Notes under the pieces: generated by a model
Told to the model about the DNA's origin: nothing
The model's input: only the letters and a program-made list of their open reading frames with translations
The model's database searches: none
In this document: positions 12,001-26,937 of the stretch, piece by piece
How positions within the stretch are numbered: position 1 is the first letter of the stretch
Layout of the letters: each line of letters begins with the position of its first letter
DNA from: Gorsachius magnificus
Lineage: Eukaryota; Chordata; Aves; Pelecaniformes; Ardeidae
NCBI GenBank assembly: GCA_034008185.1
Contig: CM067109.1
Coordinates: 34,814,885 to 34,878,884 of the forward strand
DNA: 64,000 bases
Direction of reading: 5' to 3'
Made by a program: the position numbers and the translations under genes

Positions 12001-15000
12001 CAGGAATTTCTGTTGGGAAGATATTGCTTGTAAAATCAGTAGTGGATTCTGCAGCCTTTCACATAGATATCATGTATTTGTTTCTGACCAAGTGTAGCAG
12101 TGACTGAAAACAGTTTGTTCTTGGTCTATTGCATGTCCTTGTGAAACCAGTTGGTGGCCTTGGCAGAACTCCAGTAACATCTCATTGCTGCTAATTGGCA
12201 TTTTGGTTAGCATTGTTTTCAGTGAAGCTAGAGCTTAACTGGATGTGAAAAGTGAGCAACAGTTGTTCTTTAAATGTGCTGGTCCTTTGGTGTGGCAGAG
12301 TACGGACTCTGGTGCATTGTTTAACTGTGCTTTTCATATTTACTAGACTGTGTAAGGCAATCTCAAACTTTTGAGCTCTGCAAGTTGTGATGCAGCAAAC
12401 TGTTTCTGTTCAATCACATTCTTCAACACATGCTTGCACATGCTTCAGTGAATGCTTTTTAACTTTTTAAAGGTTTTGTGGGATCTTGATCCTAAAGAGT
12501 AACTTCTGCCTCCTTATTTTACTGAAGTAGTTTACTTTTATTTGCATGAAGCCTGGCTCTTCTGGTTAGTTAATTCAGTGACAGCTGTGTGATTTATTAT
12601 GGTAAAATCAGTAACTTTAATATCTGACTAATCTGCTTGGGTTCATTGCATTGATCAAATTTAAGGTCTTGTAATGGATTTTTTATATAACAGTCTCTAA
12701 AAAGGAGACTTCAGACTCTATTGATTAAATCAAAAGAAGTCAGATTTTCTTCTGTATAATTGAAGTTAGTCTAACAAGTAACATATCATTAAACATGTTG
12801 GTTTACTTTATATAACTGGAACTGATGTTAGACATTATTGACTTCAGCCTTCAAGGGGAGTTGGGCACAAGCTCAAAGCAGTTTTAACCTGTTTATCAGT
12901 CCAGTGAGCAAAGAGCATACTGAACATATTAAGTTCACAGTCTACATTTTTCAACATCAGTTTCAGTATCAGTGCCATTAATGAAATGCTCCATGGTACA
13001 GAACATAGTCCTCATCCCGGGACCATTTTTATAAATTTCCCTCTATTGCAGGGACACAGAATATAATATTCCACAGCAGAAAGAAGAATGTCCCATAGTT
13101 GTGTCTTTTTATCTTTTTTAAGGTAGATTTAACAGTTGATATAAAGTGTTAGAAAATGGTCTCTCAAGAATACAGACCTGTGGAATAGATGTTCTGGGGA
13201 ACACTTAAATTATTCCAGGGTTTTCTGAAGTGACAAAGACGGAATTTAATAAATCAAGTAGGTTCTTTCATTATTGTGTTCCTAACTCCTTAATATACAT
13301 AGTGGACACAAGTTTTATTCTTATTTCTCATGTTTGACAGCATTTACATTGCTTTGAAAAGAGAGAAAATTAGTTAGTTGGGATTTTTTCTGTTACGGAA
13401 ATATTTACTGGGCATTAGTATAAGAACAGATATTCACATCAGTAGGAAAGACTAGATCAAATGGTGAAAGCTAGAATTAGTGCAAGTTATTAACGTCAGT
13501 TACACCACTATAACATTCTGTTGCAATTTTCATATGCTAAAAATGCTAATCAATTTTAAGTTGTAGTAATGCTCTCATAAAATATTAAGAATTCCATGGG
13601 GTTTTGAAATACGTATATTATAAATTTAAACCTAAGTTAGCTGTGAGTTTCAAAGCACTTAGCAATGTCCACCAGTCAGTCTGCTGCACATTATAATTAT
13701 TATAGCTTCACAGTAAGTCTACATTGTTCATTTTCCCTTACTAGCCTTTAGCTGAATTGTCATCTTTGTTCAAACAAAAGATTTTTCCCTGTTCTTAATT
13801 TGACATGGCTCCCTCAAAGAAGCATTGGCTGTGTGGTTCAAGAGTCTTATCCAATCAGTCCCACTCTTGTATTGTTAGAAACCAAATTCCTTTTGCACTC
13901 CATTTCTCCATGTTTGACATGGGAGATAGCATTGCATGTGGTCATTTTTAATGAACATTTTGTGATGCCCTCACCATTCCTCAGAAAAAGTCAACACCCC
14001 AAGGCACAGTTTGACAAAGCAAGTAAGTTCAAGATTAACATGAACATGTGGTTATGTTTTATTATATATTATTTCAATGACATGGTTATGTGTATTTCAG
14101 TTGAAACTAAAATTCAAAAGTGCTTAAATTCTCTCGTAGCTGAAATATGATCTGTGTAATTGCAATCATCTAATAGATATCTACTAGTCATGCAATAGGA
14201 AAATTAGCATTTTGCATTTATTAGAGGATTTGTCATTATTGTGCAGGACATGAGTCAAATTAATTTCTAGGCTGCAGGATCTTTGCTGACCCAAGCCATT
14301 ATCACAGTTTCCTGCCAAGAAACTGCTTCAATATCCTTTCTGAGGCTTGAATAGCTACTCGGAAACATACAATAAAGGCTCTTTCAGGAAGGGAATATGG
14401 CTGGTGGAAAGCAGGCTGCTCTTTATCAGTCTGCCCAATCTCTGCCTGTTAAAATTGCCCCTGTGGGCCAGGTGAAATCAGACGCGCACTTGGATTCTGA
14501 TTTCTCAGTTTTAGCTCCAGCAATAGGAGAGATCTCAGTGTGAGCTTGTGTCTTTGCCCTTCAGCTGGAGGCTGACCTCTGGTATCAACCCTGCTGATGC
14601 CACAGACCAAACTTCTGCCTAGGAGCTAGCCTGCCATCACAGTTCATCTGGAGCAACCCACAGTGAAATGTGCCAGCAGCAGAAAGCAGCGGTGCTGTCT
14701 CTTGTGCCACCCCAGAATGGGAAGGGAGCCCCAGAAGATGTGTGGAGATGAAAGGAAGATTTTACAGCAGTGGTTACCACTCAGGGCAGAACTTTTTCCT
14801 TCATTGGGGAATGGAGCTCTGCTTCAAAAACAGACACAGTGTGATTGTGAGTCAAAATATAAGCTTAGGCTATAAGTGTCCTAACCCCCTGAAAATTTCA
14901 GTGAGGTAAAATACCTGTCTTTTATGATTACGTTGTCATTTTGCTGTTAGGAAATACTGTTTTTTTTCCACACATGACACGTTTTCTTTTGCTTGTCACT

Positions 15001-17157
15001 TTACCATACTTTCACTCACTGTTTTGCCTAATTTCCCTCACATCTGCATGTGTTTCAGTGTGTGAAAGCATTTGGTAGGTAGTCTTATTTTACTGAACAG
15101 AAAATTAGTTTTGAAGGCAAAGGTAATTCTTTCTCTAAAACCAATAAAATACTCTTGTGCCATCTCCAATCTGATGATGATTTTTGTGTTCTTCCCATTC
15201 ATATCTCAGCTTCATCACTTCTTTTTAATTCAAACTAATGCCAATACCCTTCTTGAAGAAGGAAATAAGTAATATTTACAATATATATGAGAGGAAAGAA
15301 AGCAATTGACTCCCTCTAAAACATACTTACATTTCTAGTCCCATTTACTTAAAATCCAGTTGCTTTATTTTGCTTACTTTGATAACTGTTTCGTTAGGAG
15401 TGGGCCCAGTGTGCTTTCCAGAATGGAAATCCAACACTGCTTTTCCTGCGGAAGTTTCTTGTTTGCACTGTCAGTATGCTTAACTTTTGTAAGCATTGTT
15501 TTCTTGTGTTGAACAGATGGTTGGGGGAATGGAGACTTAGTGGTGCTCCAGTCTTTAGTCTCTAAAGATTTGTATAGAAGTCTGATTTGGTTAACAGTTA
15601 CAATGAGTTTAGAGGTGTTGACGTATTCCCTAACATGTTTAACAACAAAGGAGAACTGCTCTGTTCAGCACTCTTTAAAGTCACTGGTCTGAAGACCTGT
15701 GTTCATCTAGAATAGCAGAGACATGCTCTAATTGAAGCACATTAGCACAACTCTGTAGGCAAAGCAGCACAGTGCCTTTCTCCTATTATGCTTGGCATAT
15801 TCACTGGACATGAGCACTAGCATTAACTCAAATTCTCTGAATGTATTGCTGTCTCCAGTCATGAGTGGCAGAGGACTATTGCTATTATCACTAGCTATTA
15901 TGTAAGTCTGTAAGACTGTATGATAGAAGGTCCTTCCTGTCTTGCTCAGAAAAGCTTTGCTGGGTGTTTTGCGCCTTCCCCCTTAGTTATAAAAGGCAGC
16001 CAGGTAGTGAAAGCTTGGACTTTCACACAAACCTGCAGAGCACAAAAAGGATTGAGGTGAGCTGTCTTCTAGTTTATACACAGACTAGTTGTTTATGAAG
16101 TTCCAACGAGCTATTTCTCTCCAGTTGTGTTGTAGGAAATTGGGAGATACCTGTGTAACAGAGGGTATAGTGTTAATGAAAAGGTGTGATGAAGAAAGAT
16201 TCCTGTTAGATTATGTGGATGAAACCCAAGCCCTAATGAAACAAACCAATTTACTTATGAACTTCCATATAATTGAGATTACACCTTTTGCTCTAACCTG
16301 GCCTTTATAGGGCTAGCATTTGGAGCAGGAAGAAAGTGGAGAAGAAAGAAGAAAGTCGCTAAATTAGTATATTGACAAGTCACTGAAAAGTTTTGAATGG
16401 GAACATCCATCTGTGCTTTGTAGCTGTACATGTAGGAAAATAGTTTCTGTGAATTCATGCAGAAAGACTAAAACAAAGGAAAAAGGAGGACTATCAGCTT
16501 ATGGCAAATAGTTGCTGGGGTTTGGTATTCAACTTGTCGGTTCCATGTTCTTTCCTAGTTAATCAAATGCTTTTTCTTTTGTGCTCTTTTCTCATCGTTG
16601 CTACTGCACCTTGCTACAGACATTTGTTCTGTACTAGCTTAGATTTGACTGTTTATGAATCATCTATACACATGTCCCATCTTCCATTTCAAATCCTCAT
16701 AAATTCATATACATGCTTTTTGATCACAATTTTTACACCTAAGGATCACTCTCTTCAAGTGTTTTCCATAATTTTGTAAGGTTTTATCTTAGCCCTTAAT
16801 ATTTCCATGTGTTTAAACAGTTCCATGGCACAAGAGTAAAGTAGATGAAAAAATGGTCATCTTAACTATTGGAAGTTTAAGGGGAAAAAAAAATCATTAA
16901 TGCCAGCAGCTTTTAACCAATATATAATAAAAAATAATTTACTTGATGCAGGTTTTATCTATAGTCATCAAAACCAGTTTCATTTGAACTTACAGACCAA
17001 CACATGGACTTTTATCTTGTAAGTGTGCAGGTAGTTCATTCATTTATAATGTAGTTTATGGCCACAAATTGGGAAAAAAAGGAACAAACAGGTTTTTTGA
17101 GCAGGTCAGAATTTACTAACCTGAGGGAAACATTAACATATCTTCATATCTTTGTAT
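9073..17157. other. Intronic, no gene recognised
   Basis: Unique-looking intronic DNA. It includes an A17 run (9243-9259), a CpG-containing foldback at 10589-10610 and a short foldback near 11537-11562 (CCTTTTAA paired with TTAAAAGG). The stretch 14260-14900 is more GC-rich than its surroundings and has overlapping 70-79 codon ORFs, but no domain or repeat family was recognised there. Confidence 0.75.
9243..9259. repeat. Poly(A) tract, 17 bases
   Basis: Uninterrupted run of 17 A about 170 bases beyond the solo LTR. No retrocopy body was recognised upstream. Confidence 0.9.
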
Positions 17158-17800
17158 GTGAGCTGGCAATATACTCTTGCAGCCTAGAAAGCCAGTTGTA
17201 TCCTGGGCTGCATAAAAAGAAGTGAGACCAGTAGGTCAAGGGAGGCAATTCTCCCCCTCTACTCCATTCTCATGAGACCCCATCTGGGATACTGCATCCA
17301 GCTCTGGGGTTTCCAGTACAAGAAAGACCTGGACCTGTTGGAGTGGGTCCAGAGGAGGACCACAAAAATGATCAGAGGGGTGGATCACTTCTCCTATGAA
17401 GACAGTCTGAGACAGTTGGGGTTATTCAGCCTGGAGAATGCTCTGGGGAGATCTTATTGGATCCTTTCAGTGCTTAAAGGGATGTAGTACTTAAAGAACA
17501 ATACAGAGAGACTTTTTACTAAGGCCTCTAGTGACAGGACAAGGGGCAATGGTTTTGAACTGTAAGAAGGCACATTTATATATAGACAGAAGGAAAACAA
17601 TGTTTACGATGAGGGTGAGGAGACACTGGAACATGTTGCCCGGAGAAGTTGTGGATGCTCCATCACTGGAAGTGTTCAAGGTCAGGTTGGGTGGGTCTTT
17701 GATCAACCTGATCCCGTGAAAGATGTCCCTGCCTACAGCAGGGGGAGTAGGCCTAGATGATCTTTAAAGGTCCCTCCCAACCCAAATGATTCTGTCATTA
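17158..17800 (+). mobile_element. 5'-truncated CR1 LINE (3' end), sense to gene
   Basis: Chicken-repeat-1 retrotransposon fragment. It contains the last part of ORF2: the frame at 17272-17487 reads RPHLGYCIQLWG, WVQRRTTKMIRG and EDSLRQLGLFSLE, the conserved CR1 C-terminal tail downstream of the reverse transcriptase core. The CR1 3'UTR follows with AACATGTTGCCCGGAGAAG, GATGATCTTTAAAGGTCCC and a decayed octamer (ATTCTGTC at 17789-17796). Stops and small deletions make it inactive, and the reverse transcriptase and endonuclease core is absent. Confidence 0.93.
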
Positions 17801-20800
17801 TATAATTTATAGAATTCTGTATTTTGCTCCATTATCTGTATTGCAGGAATGTGTTATTGTCTAAGTGTGTCACAGAAGTAAGGTAGACGTGGAACACCTC
17901 GCTGAGAGATGTCTCTCTTTCCTCCAGACCTCAGGAAGGAGCTGATTTGCCAGAAAGGAAAACCTTTACTCCAGAAGTTTATCTGTTAGCTTTCTTAGTC
18001 TGTAAAAGGTATTCTAGGTATATTGTAGTGCACCTTTGCTATATACCTGTCTACATAAATAAATAAATTTATAAACATAAATATTATTTAAAATTAATAC
18101 ATTATAATTATACATCAATAAATATCTTAATAAATTCTTTTTTTTAAATGAAGGTACATTTCACTGTTAAAAATGGGTTTGTGCATGAGCTGAGGGATCA
18201 GCACTTTTCAGCAGAGGCATGTACTGTGCTAGAATGAGTGTCAGCTGATGACTTCCATGACTCTGAAGCAAGGATAAGTGTTTAAGTAGCTATGCAACAG
18301 AAGACTAAACACATTTACTGTCAAAGGTTCAGCGGTCTTTCTGGTGTAAATGGCTTCCTAACGGCTTAAATGACTTTAAAAATACATGTTTATGGATATT
18401 CTTTGTGATTTTCAGTAGCTACATAAGTAGCCTCTGCTCTCCCTTTCTCTCCTGTAGTGTGATGTATCACAATGAATATTTCTAATTACCCAAGGGGATA
18501 AGTATTTCTGAGGTGTTTTGAGAGTTGGAGGAAGGCAACAGTCTAGGCAAACTCAGCGTGCTTGGAGCAGAAGGGAACACCTACTGGTGGCGGGCAGGTA
18601 CAGAGATCATGACTTGGTAGAGAAGTAGCAAGTGCAGGTAGAGCTCTGATGATGCCACCTGAGACAGTGAGTCATTTCTGTGGCTTAAAAGTCAGTGAAT
18701 AAGTGATTGAAGTGACTTACCAGAAGCTTAAGCACTTTGAGAAAGGAAGAAGTGAAAAGGAGCTGTGAAAAGCCTCATTCAGGGTTTTCTGTGAGAGTGC
18801 TGAGCAGCTAAGCACAGCCTGAAGGTCTCCCACAGCTGTCAGAAAAAGGTTTGCTCAGCCAGTTTATTTTAAAAGTTGTCATAAATGTGACTTGCATTGT
18901 GAGAAAAGCACGAAAAGAAAGTAAGAGACGATGCATCTTCCCTCATTCTTGAAAAAACATTGTGTGGCTAATTGCAGATTACAATGAATAAATTATCTGG
19001 AAGACCAATGATAAGCAGGAAAAAAAGCTGTTCTATGGAAAATAAATAACAAAAGTGACCTTGGCTTCTGGTAGCTATTAAGAGAATGTCAAATGGACCA
19101 GCGCTTAGGACCTGGGGAATTCTAATACAGGTTCTCAGATGCACAAAATAACTTGTTAAGTAGGTCTTAAAAATAGTATGTCAACAGTAGAGGATGTGCA
19201 TGCATTGCAGCCTACCCAGTAAGGCTATGAGAAGGTGGTTACGGTGAAGTGAATAGAGGAAACATAGACACGATGATCCTTCTACCAATAACTCGTTTGG
19301 AGTAGATAGAGTTCAGCCTGTTAATATTACCATTACATTATAAACAGGTTAATTCTGCAAGCTTCTCTAGTGATCTTTATTTCCAACCTGATTCTTCAGT
19401 TAAGATGATCTTTATCACAACACATTTAAAATGTCCTTGTTCCATTGCTTTGATATTGGTCTTCATTGCCCTGAAAAGTAAGTAGCTGTTTCGTAGAGGA
19501 TATTCTGCATCAAACCTGCTATTTTCACTGTCTCACATACAAGCACACGCATTTACACTATTGCTCCTTTTTCTTCTTTTTCTGGATTTTTAAATCACTT
19601 TGGTCTTCATAATGACAACCAAAACATGACAATGGTAAGTCAGGTCTAGCTATTGTGCTAACTTCAGGCATGCATTTATTCTTTCCTGATGAGTGCTAAA
19701 CCCAGCCTGTGCTAGCAGGCAAGAGTTTGCACCTTTTCTCCTGATCTCCCTTGACATTAGGCCAGTTTTAGTGAGAGACCTCAAAGAATTGCTCAAACAT
19801 GCTAATTTTAGTCTTGAGGAAATACCTTTGAGACTGTTTCTGTTACCTTTTAAGTCAATAGTTGTCATTTGGTGTCATTGTGTGTCTTTACCTTAGTGTT
19901 TTCAGTTTGCATCGGAAGGCATTTTTTAAGTAAATGTCCTTATCATTCTCTTTTACTGTTTTTTTTTTTATGTTATGAAAGGGTCTTAAGCACATATTTT
20001 TCAGATTGAAATAAATTGGAGCATTCTTGTGGCTCACCAAGTACACCCCAACTCAGTCTGTGGTGAAAAAAACCTCTGATGGGTGTGGTATGGAAATCCT
20101 GTACTCAGCATCATCTGTTTTACCCTACAGAGCAACTTCTAAAGGTCTCCCCCTGCTTGCTAATGTAGCCCTAGTCACTGACTCCAGGGAGAGCAAAAAT
20201 CCAGGGAAGAAACTTTGGGAACATTTTAAATACTCTTGCCCAGCCCACTCTGCTTTTGAGTGGTGGTACAAAAGTGGAGCATTGCAAAGCCGATACAATT
20301 CTAAAAGAGCAATTTTCTACCTTGCATTGTAATATTGATTATGTTGCAGAAGTAAACATAATACATGGTGAAGACTGAAGAGTTCCCCTACCCCAAAAAA
20401 AAGAAAGCAAGCCTAGCTCTACGCTTCCATAGTTATGATTGATTTTAAGGATGGATCCTGGCATGAGGCATTCTGAGACTGTGTGATTTGGCAGAAAATG
20501 TTAATGAAATTTTTTATACAGGTCAATATTCTGTAATTTTACTTTGCAAGTGTTTAAACTCACTTAGCTTTTTTTAATGTTTCACGCTGAAGTATTTATC
20601 CATCTGTTAGTGTCTGACTTGAGAGCCATTCTCTGTATATCAAGGAATACTCACATAAGAGTTTAAACTATGTTATCAAGAAATGTCTTCTGGCAAGTGA
20701 ATTGCTCTAGCATTTTCAGACTGAAGTCAGTTCAAAACATCTGACAGACCAGTAGCATGTAAATAACACTCAAATTCAAAGTAAATCAGTTTCCTTGTGT

Positions 20801-23800
20801 GTAATCTCCTGGGCAATCCCATGTCTCTTATCTTTAAACAAGTTATTTTTGAACATGGTTATGTCAGTGTGTCAGTCAGTTTAGCAACTTGAGAGTTACT
20901 TGTACAAAGAGCTACAAGGGTGGACCAGCACTGATTTTGTCCCTTAAAGGAAATTGGCAGGCATGCATTTTCAAAAGGGTTGTAGATGCACATACAAAAT
21001 AGATTTAGAAGTGCAGTAAACAGTTTTATTTTTTGCTGTCAGAGTACTGAGCTAGTTTCAAAATAATGCTAATGACAGTATCTCTATGAATTGCCAGATA
21101 AGTTATGTTGCCAGTTTGATCATTAGTGTATTGCTTATGGAATGAAAGCAAAACAATTTCTATCACACCTTGGCTGTCTTGAAAAAAGACATCACGTTCT
21201 TACTTTGACACATTTAGCATTTTGGAAGCCTGTTTTGGAAGCTCCATTGATTGTCTTTTCACAGAAGCACTTGGAGACATTTCTTAGTGCTGTGTGTAAC
21301 AAAATTGCAAAGGAAAGATGTACAGGCCTGGGCACTGTATCTCTGCACTCCTGTTCTTTCACTTAGCCTAAAGATTGAAATTTAAGGTATTACTTTACAG
21401 TCTGGCTCAGTACAGACCTTCTGGAAACGGTTAGTACACTATTACTATTTACACTCATGGCAACTGTTCTCATCAGTGAAATCTAAAGTGAACTCGTTTT
21501 TAAATCATTGTTTTCTTTCCTACATACAGTCTTTCTCAGGATAATTACAACTGCTTTTTAAAAATAAGTAGATAAGTATTCCAGCTGTTTCTGTGGATTA
21601 TTTACAGAATTAATTGGATCATGTTGTCTTGAATAGTGATAAATATGTATTGTTTATTGCTTAAATTCAGTTTAATTTTAATTTCTTCTTTTGTTCTGTA
21701 AGGTTTGTAACTCTTGTTGCTTGAAGTCTCTTCTGTGTGGGTTTACTATCTGCTGCTGGAACAAACCAAGTGAGACTCAACTTCTTAAACAAGGAGGGTG
21801 TTTCTAATAGAAACCTTGACATTTTGACAATTTAAGGCATCTTTTAGAGATTTTCCTTTTTGACAAAGAGTCCCTGCTGTACTTACTCTAATAGCTTTTG
21901 AATGGCTTTATATCCATATGTATCTGATACAGTGTACCTCCTAATAGTGTGGAAATAAAAGAGCATTTACCAAAGTTTCATGGATAAGTGAAAACAATGA
22001 TCTGGCCTCAGTTGAAATACATTTTGTAGAAGCAGTTTTGTATACAGGCATAAGTGTTTAGGGAACAAGCTGGAATTCTTCTAAAATTTAGAATTTTGGT
22101 CATACAGTTTAACTTCTCTTCATGTTCTGGAATATCTTGGTCATGACAGCAGTGAGCAGGGTGCCAGGTACCTCAGAGCTAAGCTTGGCAGAGATGTGGT
22201 CAGCGTGACCTTCTTACAGCCTTGTAAGAAGAGCTTGGTCTTGGTAGGTGTGCTCTGAGGAGGCCCTGTCCCTCTTAAAAATCAGTTTTCACACAGATGC
22301 ACTGCTATTTTCTTCCAGAAGTTAGTTAAAAAGATGGGACATGATGGCTCTCACTCTCCTGCAGCACAGGGTACGTAGCACCTGCAAAGGCTTAAACTTG
22401 CCTCCTCCCCCATCTGACCAGATTGAGGCCCATGTTTTCTACCATCACACACTGTGTCTGCTGGGTGCTTTTCTGGGGAAAGGGATGTAATCTGTCTGTC
22501 GTGCTGGAATGCTTCTACTTTAAAATCAAAAAATATGTGGGCAATTCTGAAAGCCCTTGTTTATGAAGGAAGAATCAAGGACTCTGCAATATGGGCTTTT
22601 TATATTTTGAAACTAATAGTGGTTTAACATAAAAAGCTGCTGTCACTGGTTCATTGAGGATTGAAGCATGGGTCATGTCCTTTGAGTGAATGCTTTTATC
22701 AAATGGTTAAACAGATTTGTTCATCCTGTGATTTCCTTCTAAACATAGGTCAATAATTTCTTTTCTTAGAGGAAAACTGAAGGAGCTAGTGTGGGTTCAA
22801 ATAAAAGTATTCTGGTAGCTTGGAAATAGTGCAGAAGTAGAACAGAAGTTGAGACATGTTCCCAGTCTTAAACATATCCTATGAATTAGTCCTGAAGGCT
22901 TTCTCCTTCATATATAGGCCTTACTGACCCATCCTTCCAAATATTTTATAGGCTAGGTTCCTTATGGCTGTGGAGGATTCCGGTTGTTACACCAAAGTCT
23001 GTTTATGTATGAGAAAAGAGTTCATAGGCTTAACTGGTCTTAACTCCAGCAAGCATTTCTTAATTCATAGGCAACAGAAGGGCAATTTTATGCTATATTT
23101 TGATACTTATTTATCCTTAGCAGATACTTTTCCTATTGAGATGATTTTCCAAAAGTTGATTAAAGCTGCTTTGGGAGCAGATGCTGCTAGAGCAATGGTG
23201 CAAAGCAGAATAGTCTCCTACACCAGGGAAGCTGAAGCATTTTAATTTAAGGCAGGTAAAAATTAGCTTTTAATGTATTCTTAACTGTTTTGCCATAGCC
23301 AGTAGAGACGGTGCTCACAATGGTTAAAATTATCTGCTATGGCAGTAACAGTGAATGGTAGCCTGCTGGCCATACTCTCATTTAGCTGCAGCAGTGCAAG
23401 GTATGTAACTGTGTTCACCGTTGATATCACTGGTCTTTTCTTTCTCTTTCTAAGGAAGACTACCAGAGTAGAAACTCTCGAGTGGTCCTTGAAATCTGCT
23501 TTATAAGCAAGGTTTGAAGAGGTAAAGGAAAAAGCCCCTAAACAAAAAGCAACCCTTAACATTAAGGTAGTGAATTAAGTATGCTAAAAAGCAAATGACA
23601 AATCTGGGGAGTGTTTCAGCTCTTCATAAAGTGCATTGTTCCTTTTAATGAAATGGATTTTGTGTATGCTATTTCAAAATACATTGAAAACTGTAAAGCA
23701 GGTCTTACGCAAACACTCAGCAGTTTTTGTGTGCTGGCTGTCACACTCTCTGTTATTGTTCACACTTTAATATTTTCACATTCTAGATTCCTCGTGCAGC

Positions 23801-26800
23801 CTCCTGCCCAAGGCATATGTCAGTAAGAAAAGGAGGAGTAATGCATTTTTAATTAATACATTCACATAAACTGAGATGGACAGTTGAAGGTTTGTTCACA
23901 TTAATGCAATTAATCCCACTGAAGACATGAAAGCACTAGAAAAGGCTTTATTCTTTCTGAATTTGAGGAAGTTATTTTAGCTAACACCTTCTAGAGAAAG
24001 CAAGTCCTAGGTCTAAGAACATTACAATGGCTGTTTAAGTAGATCCCTCTCTAGCCTGTGGTCTTATCAGTGCCAAGTGCCAACACAGAGGCTTAGAAGA
24101 AAAGTTAGAGGAAATGTCAAGCATCTACCCTGTGATACATGCTCCAATGGCCAGCAGCTTAGCAAACCCTTGAGAAGGAGCTTCATCGGCACCACTGTGT
24201 GTGTGAACTTTAACAATTTGTATCTTTTTAATCAGTTGACTGTTGCCATCCAAAACATGATGCAATGAATCACGTTCATTGGAGTTCAGTGGAGTGTTTT
24301 ATGAAAAATTGCATCTGTTTATTATCCCCATTTGCCTTCTTTACATGCTACATACTTTTGGAGCTTTCTGCCATATCCTTGCTTAGCTGTCTCTTTTTCA
24401 AGCTACTCTGTTCACTCTCCTTGTACAGAAGTTACTTTATTCTTCTGATAACCTATGTTGCTTTTCCCTGTGTCTTGTCCTGTTCTACATTATTTTTTGA
24501 GAGAGTGTAGTCGAGACAATATACATCCTCTAGCTTCTCCCACTGACACAGGCACTCTTGAGTAACTCTGAAATGTCTTTCTCACAGTCTTTTTTTCCTA
24601 CCTTCTTATTAATGCTGATATTTTAAAATACCATATAAGGTTTCTGAGAAAGTTATTTTTAAAAAGTATTTTCTCCATGTAATGGCTGTAGAAGAAACAA
24701 AATTTCAGTGACAGGCAAGTGTGTATGAGTGGGTTTACTTGGAAATCAGCTTACCACTCGATGAACAGAGCTTGGTGTATAATCTTTCAGAGCTGCTCAG
24801 GGTTCCTGTCCCCTGCATGTTTCCTCAGATTCAGTCCTGTCTAGAGAAAGGACTTAAAAATCCATTGAAATATACTCAACCAGATTCTGCTCTCATTTAT
24901 GCTTAGAAATCCTATGCAATGTGTAGATACAGCAAATGAAGATGTTGAATATGCTAAAGTACCTGATATTTGAATGTAGGCCATCATATCAGGTTTTCCT
25001 TGTCTGAGACAACACATATCATTTTGAGTACAGCCTTGGGAAAGCACATCTCATGTTTTAATCTAGTCAGAAGTCATCTATTCCACATTAGCAGAGTAAA
25101 CAATTGTCATTTGAATTCCCTAGTATCCATTTAATGTAATGATGATCAGCATCAAATGTTGCATATATTAGTCATTGTAATAGAGTCTTGTCAAAAGATC
25201 ATTTTAACATTAACTATTTTTAAAACAGATGTCTATGTTTTTATGTGTTTATTTGAATTTAATTTTTGTCAATAGCTGCAAGGAGTCATTATCTGGTAGC
25301 TTCCTGCTATTCAATTAACATTTCTTATGCAATCATGCTGATAGCAGTACATTCCATTTTTATAAATGTAAAGATGTCTTGCTAGATATAGGTGGAAGTC
25401 TGGTGGTTTTGAACATAGGTTAAGCCATAGGTGATATTTTGATATGGCAGAAGCAGGTTCAGTATTTTTAAAGGTCAAAATATTGAAGTTCCAAAACCAC
25501 CAAGACAAATTTATATGTCAAAGCAATCTTTTAAGAGTGATTATGGATGTAAAAAATTGATGTATCTCATACTCACCAGGGCAGACTTTTATGTCCTTAA
25601 TTGCTTTGTTTACAGTTTTCAGCTGTAGAAGGAGTTTTTTCCACTCATACTCCTTTCCTTCATGGTTCCATTCATTTTTCCAGATCATTACAAATCCTAT
25701 CAATTTACTGCTGACACAAGGCTTAAGACCAATGTACAGTACACCTGATTTGTGACTTGTACTGCATTGTAACTGTTTCAGGGCCCAGTGGCAAAAGAAT
25801 TGGGTACAATTTGAAGTGTTGTACCAGTGACTGGGGGCAATCATTTTGCCAGAATGTTACTCCTGATCAAAGGAGGAGTGTTTCATATTGTATTCTGCTC
25901 ACGTTCTCTTTTTCGTTTGGTTTCACTTTATTTCAAATTTCTTTCATGCAAGGTTGAATTAAATAGTTTGAGGTTAGCTGAGGTTAAAAAAAGATGAATG
26001 TTTGTGAGGACTGAAAGACACAGCAAAATGTTAAAAAAAAAAATAGAAGTATACTCAAATTTATATTTAGAAGTCCAAAGCTCAAGTAGACTGAGAGTTT
26101 GTTGACGTCAACAGAAAGAAATTCTTAAATTCTTATGTAATCCCATTGATTTTCAGTGTAATCACATTGATTCTGACGGAGGTGCAGCAAGTACAGGACT
26201 GGAAGTTCCTGGCAGAAAGAAGTTTTCCAGTTTCTGCTTTTCTGCTTTTCTGCTTCTTTACTTGGAGTGGTAAGCCTTTTGGCAGCTCCTGGGATGGCAA
26301 GAATTGGCATGCAAATATCTCAAATTACAAACACATTACAATAAAGGTATCAGTATTTTGCGCTGTTAACTCGTATGCAGTTTATGAGCAGTTCCAGAGC
26401 CTCCGTATGTACTTCTGAAGAAGTACCACCTTAAGAGTTTTTGCCAGCCTTTGCAGGCAATTCTCTGCGTAACTTAGGTTTCCTGTTTGTTAAATTGTAT
26501 CATGGGAGGTTTTTTTTCCTCAAACTGTTAGGCTTATTTTGTATTTTCAGTCTTATCCTCTACTTTCCACCCATGGTATGTGCAACTTTCAATTGATGGA
26601 GAACTACTGGTGGCTGCTCATTATAGTTTTAAACCCAGTTCTTCTCTTGCATAATAAGAAACTAGTATTTTACTACTAAGTCATGATTTTTAGCTTGCTT
26701 ATAGTGGTATGAAAATAAGCTTCCACAAGAAAATGTCAAAAATCTTTTCACTTCTAACAGTAGCAATTAGAATTTGTTATTTGTTGTCAGTGCCAAAAAG

Positions 26801-26937
26801 AAAAGAACGTGATTTTACCTAACAAAGATAACCCCCTTTTAAAAGGGACTTTCTTCATGAGGAGACAGTTGTGCACTTATTTTACCAGCTAAACTGATTA
26901 CTGACTTAGCTTTTTATAAATATCCTATATTTTGTAT
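17801..26937. other. Intronic, no gene recognised
   Basis: AT-rich intronic DNA with a very AT-rich stretch at about 18051-18150. A 101-codon ORF at 20027-20332 and 93-codon ORFs near 22964-23562 show no recognisable domain and no splice-site support as exons. The stretch 22140-22500 is somewhat more GC-rich and could be an old repeat I cannot name. Confidence 0.75.

Noticed and set aside
20027..20332. 101-codon intronic ORF considered as a possible cryptic exon
   Set aside because: No recognisable domain, no convincing acceptor and donor pair around it, and no known extra ST8SIA4 exon at this place.
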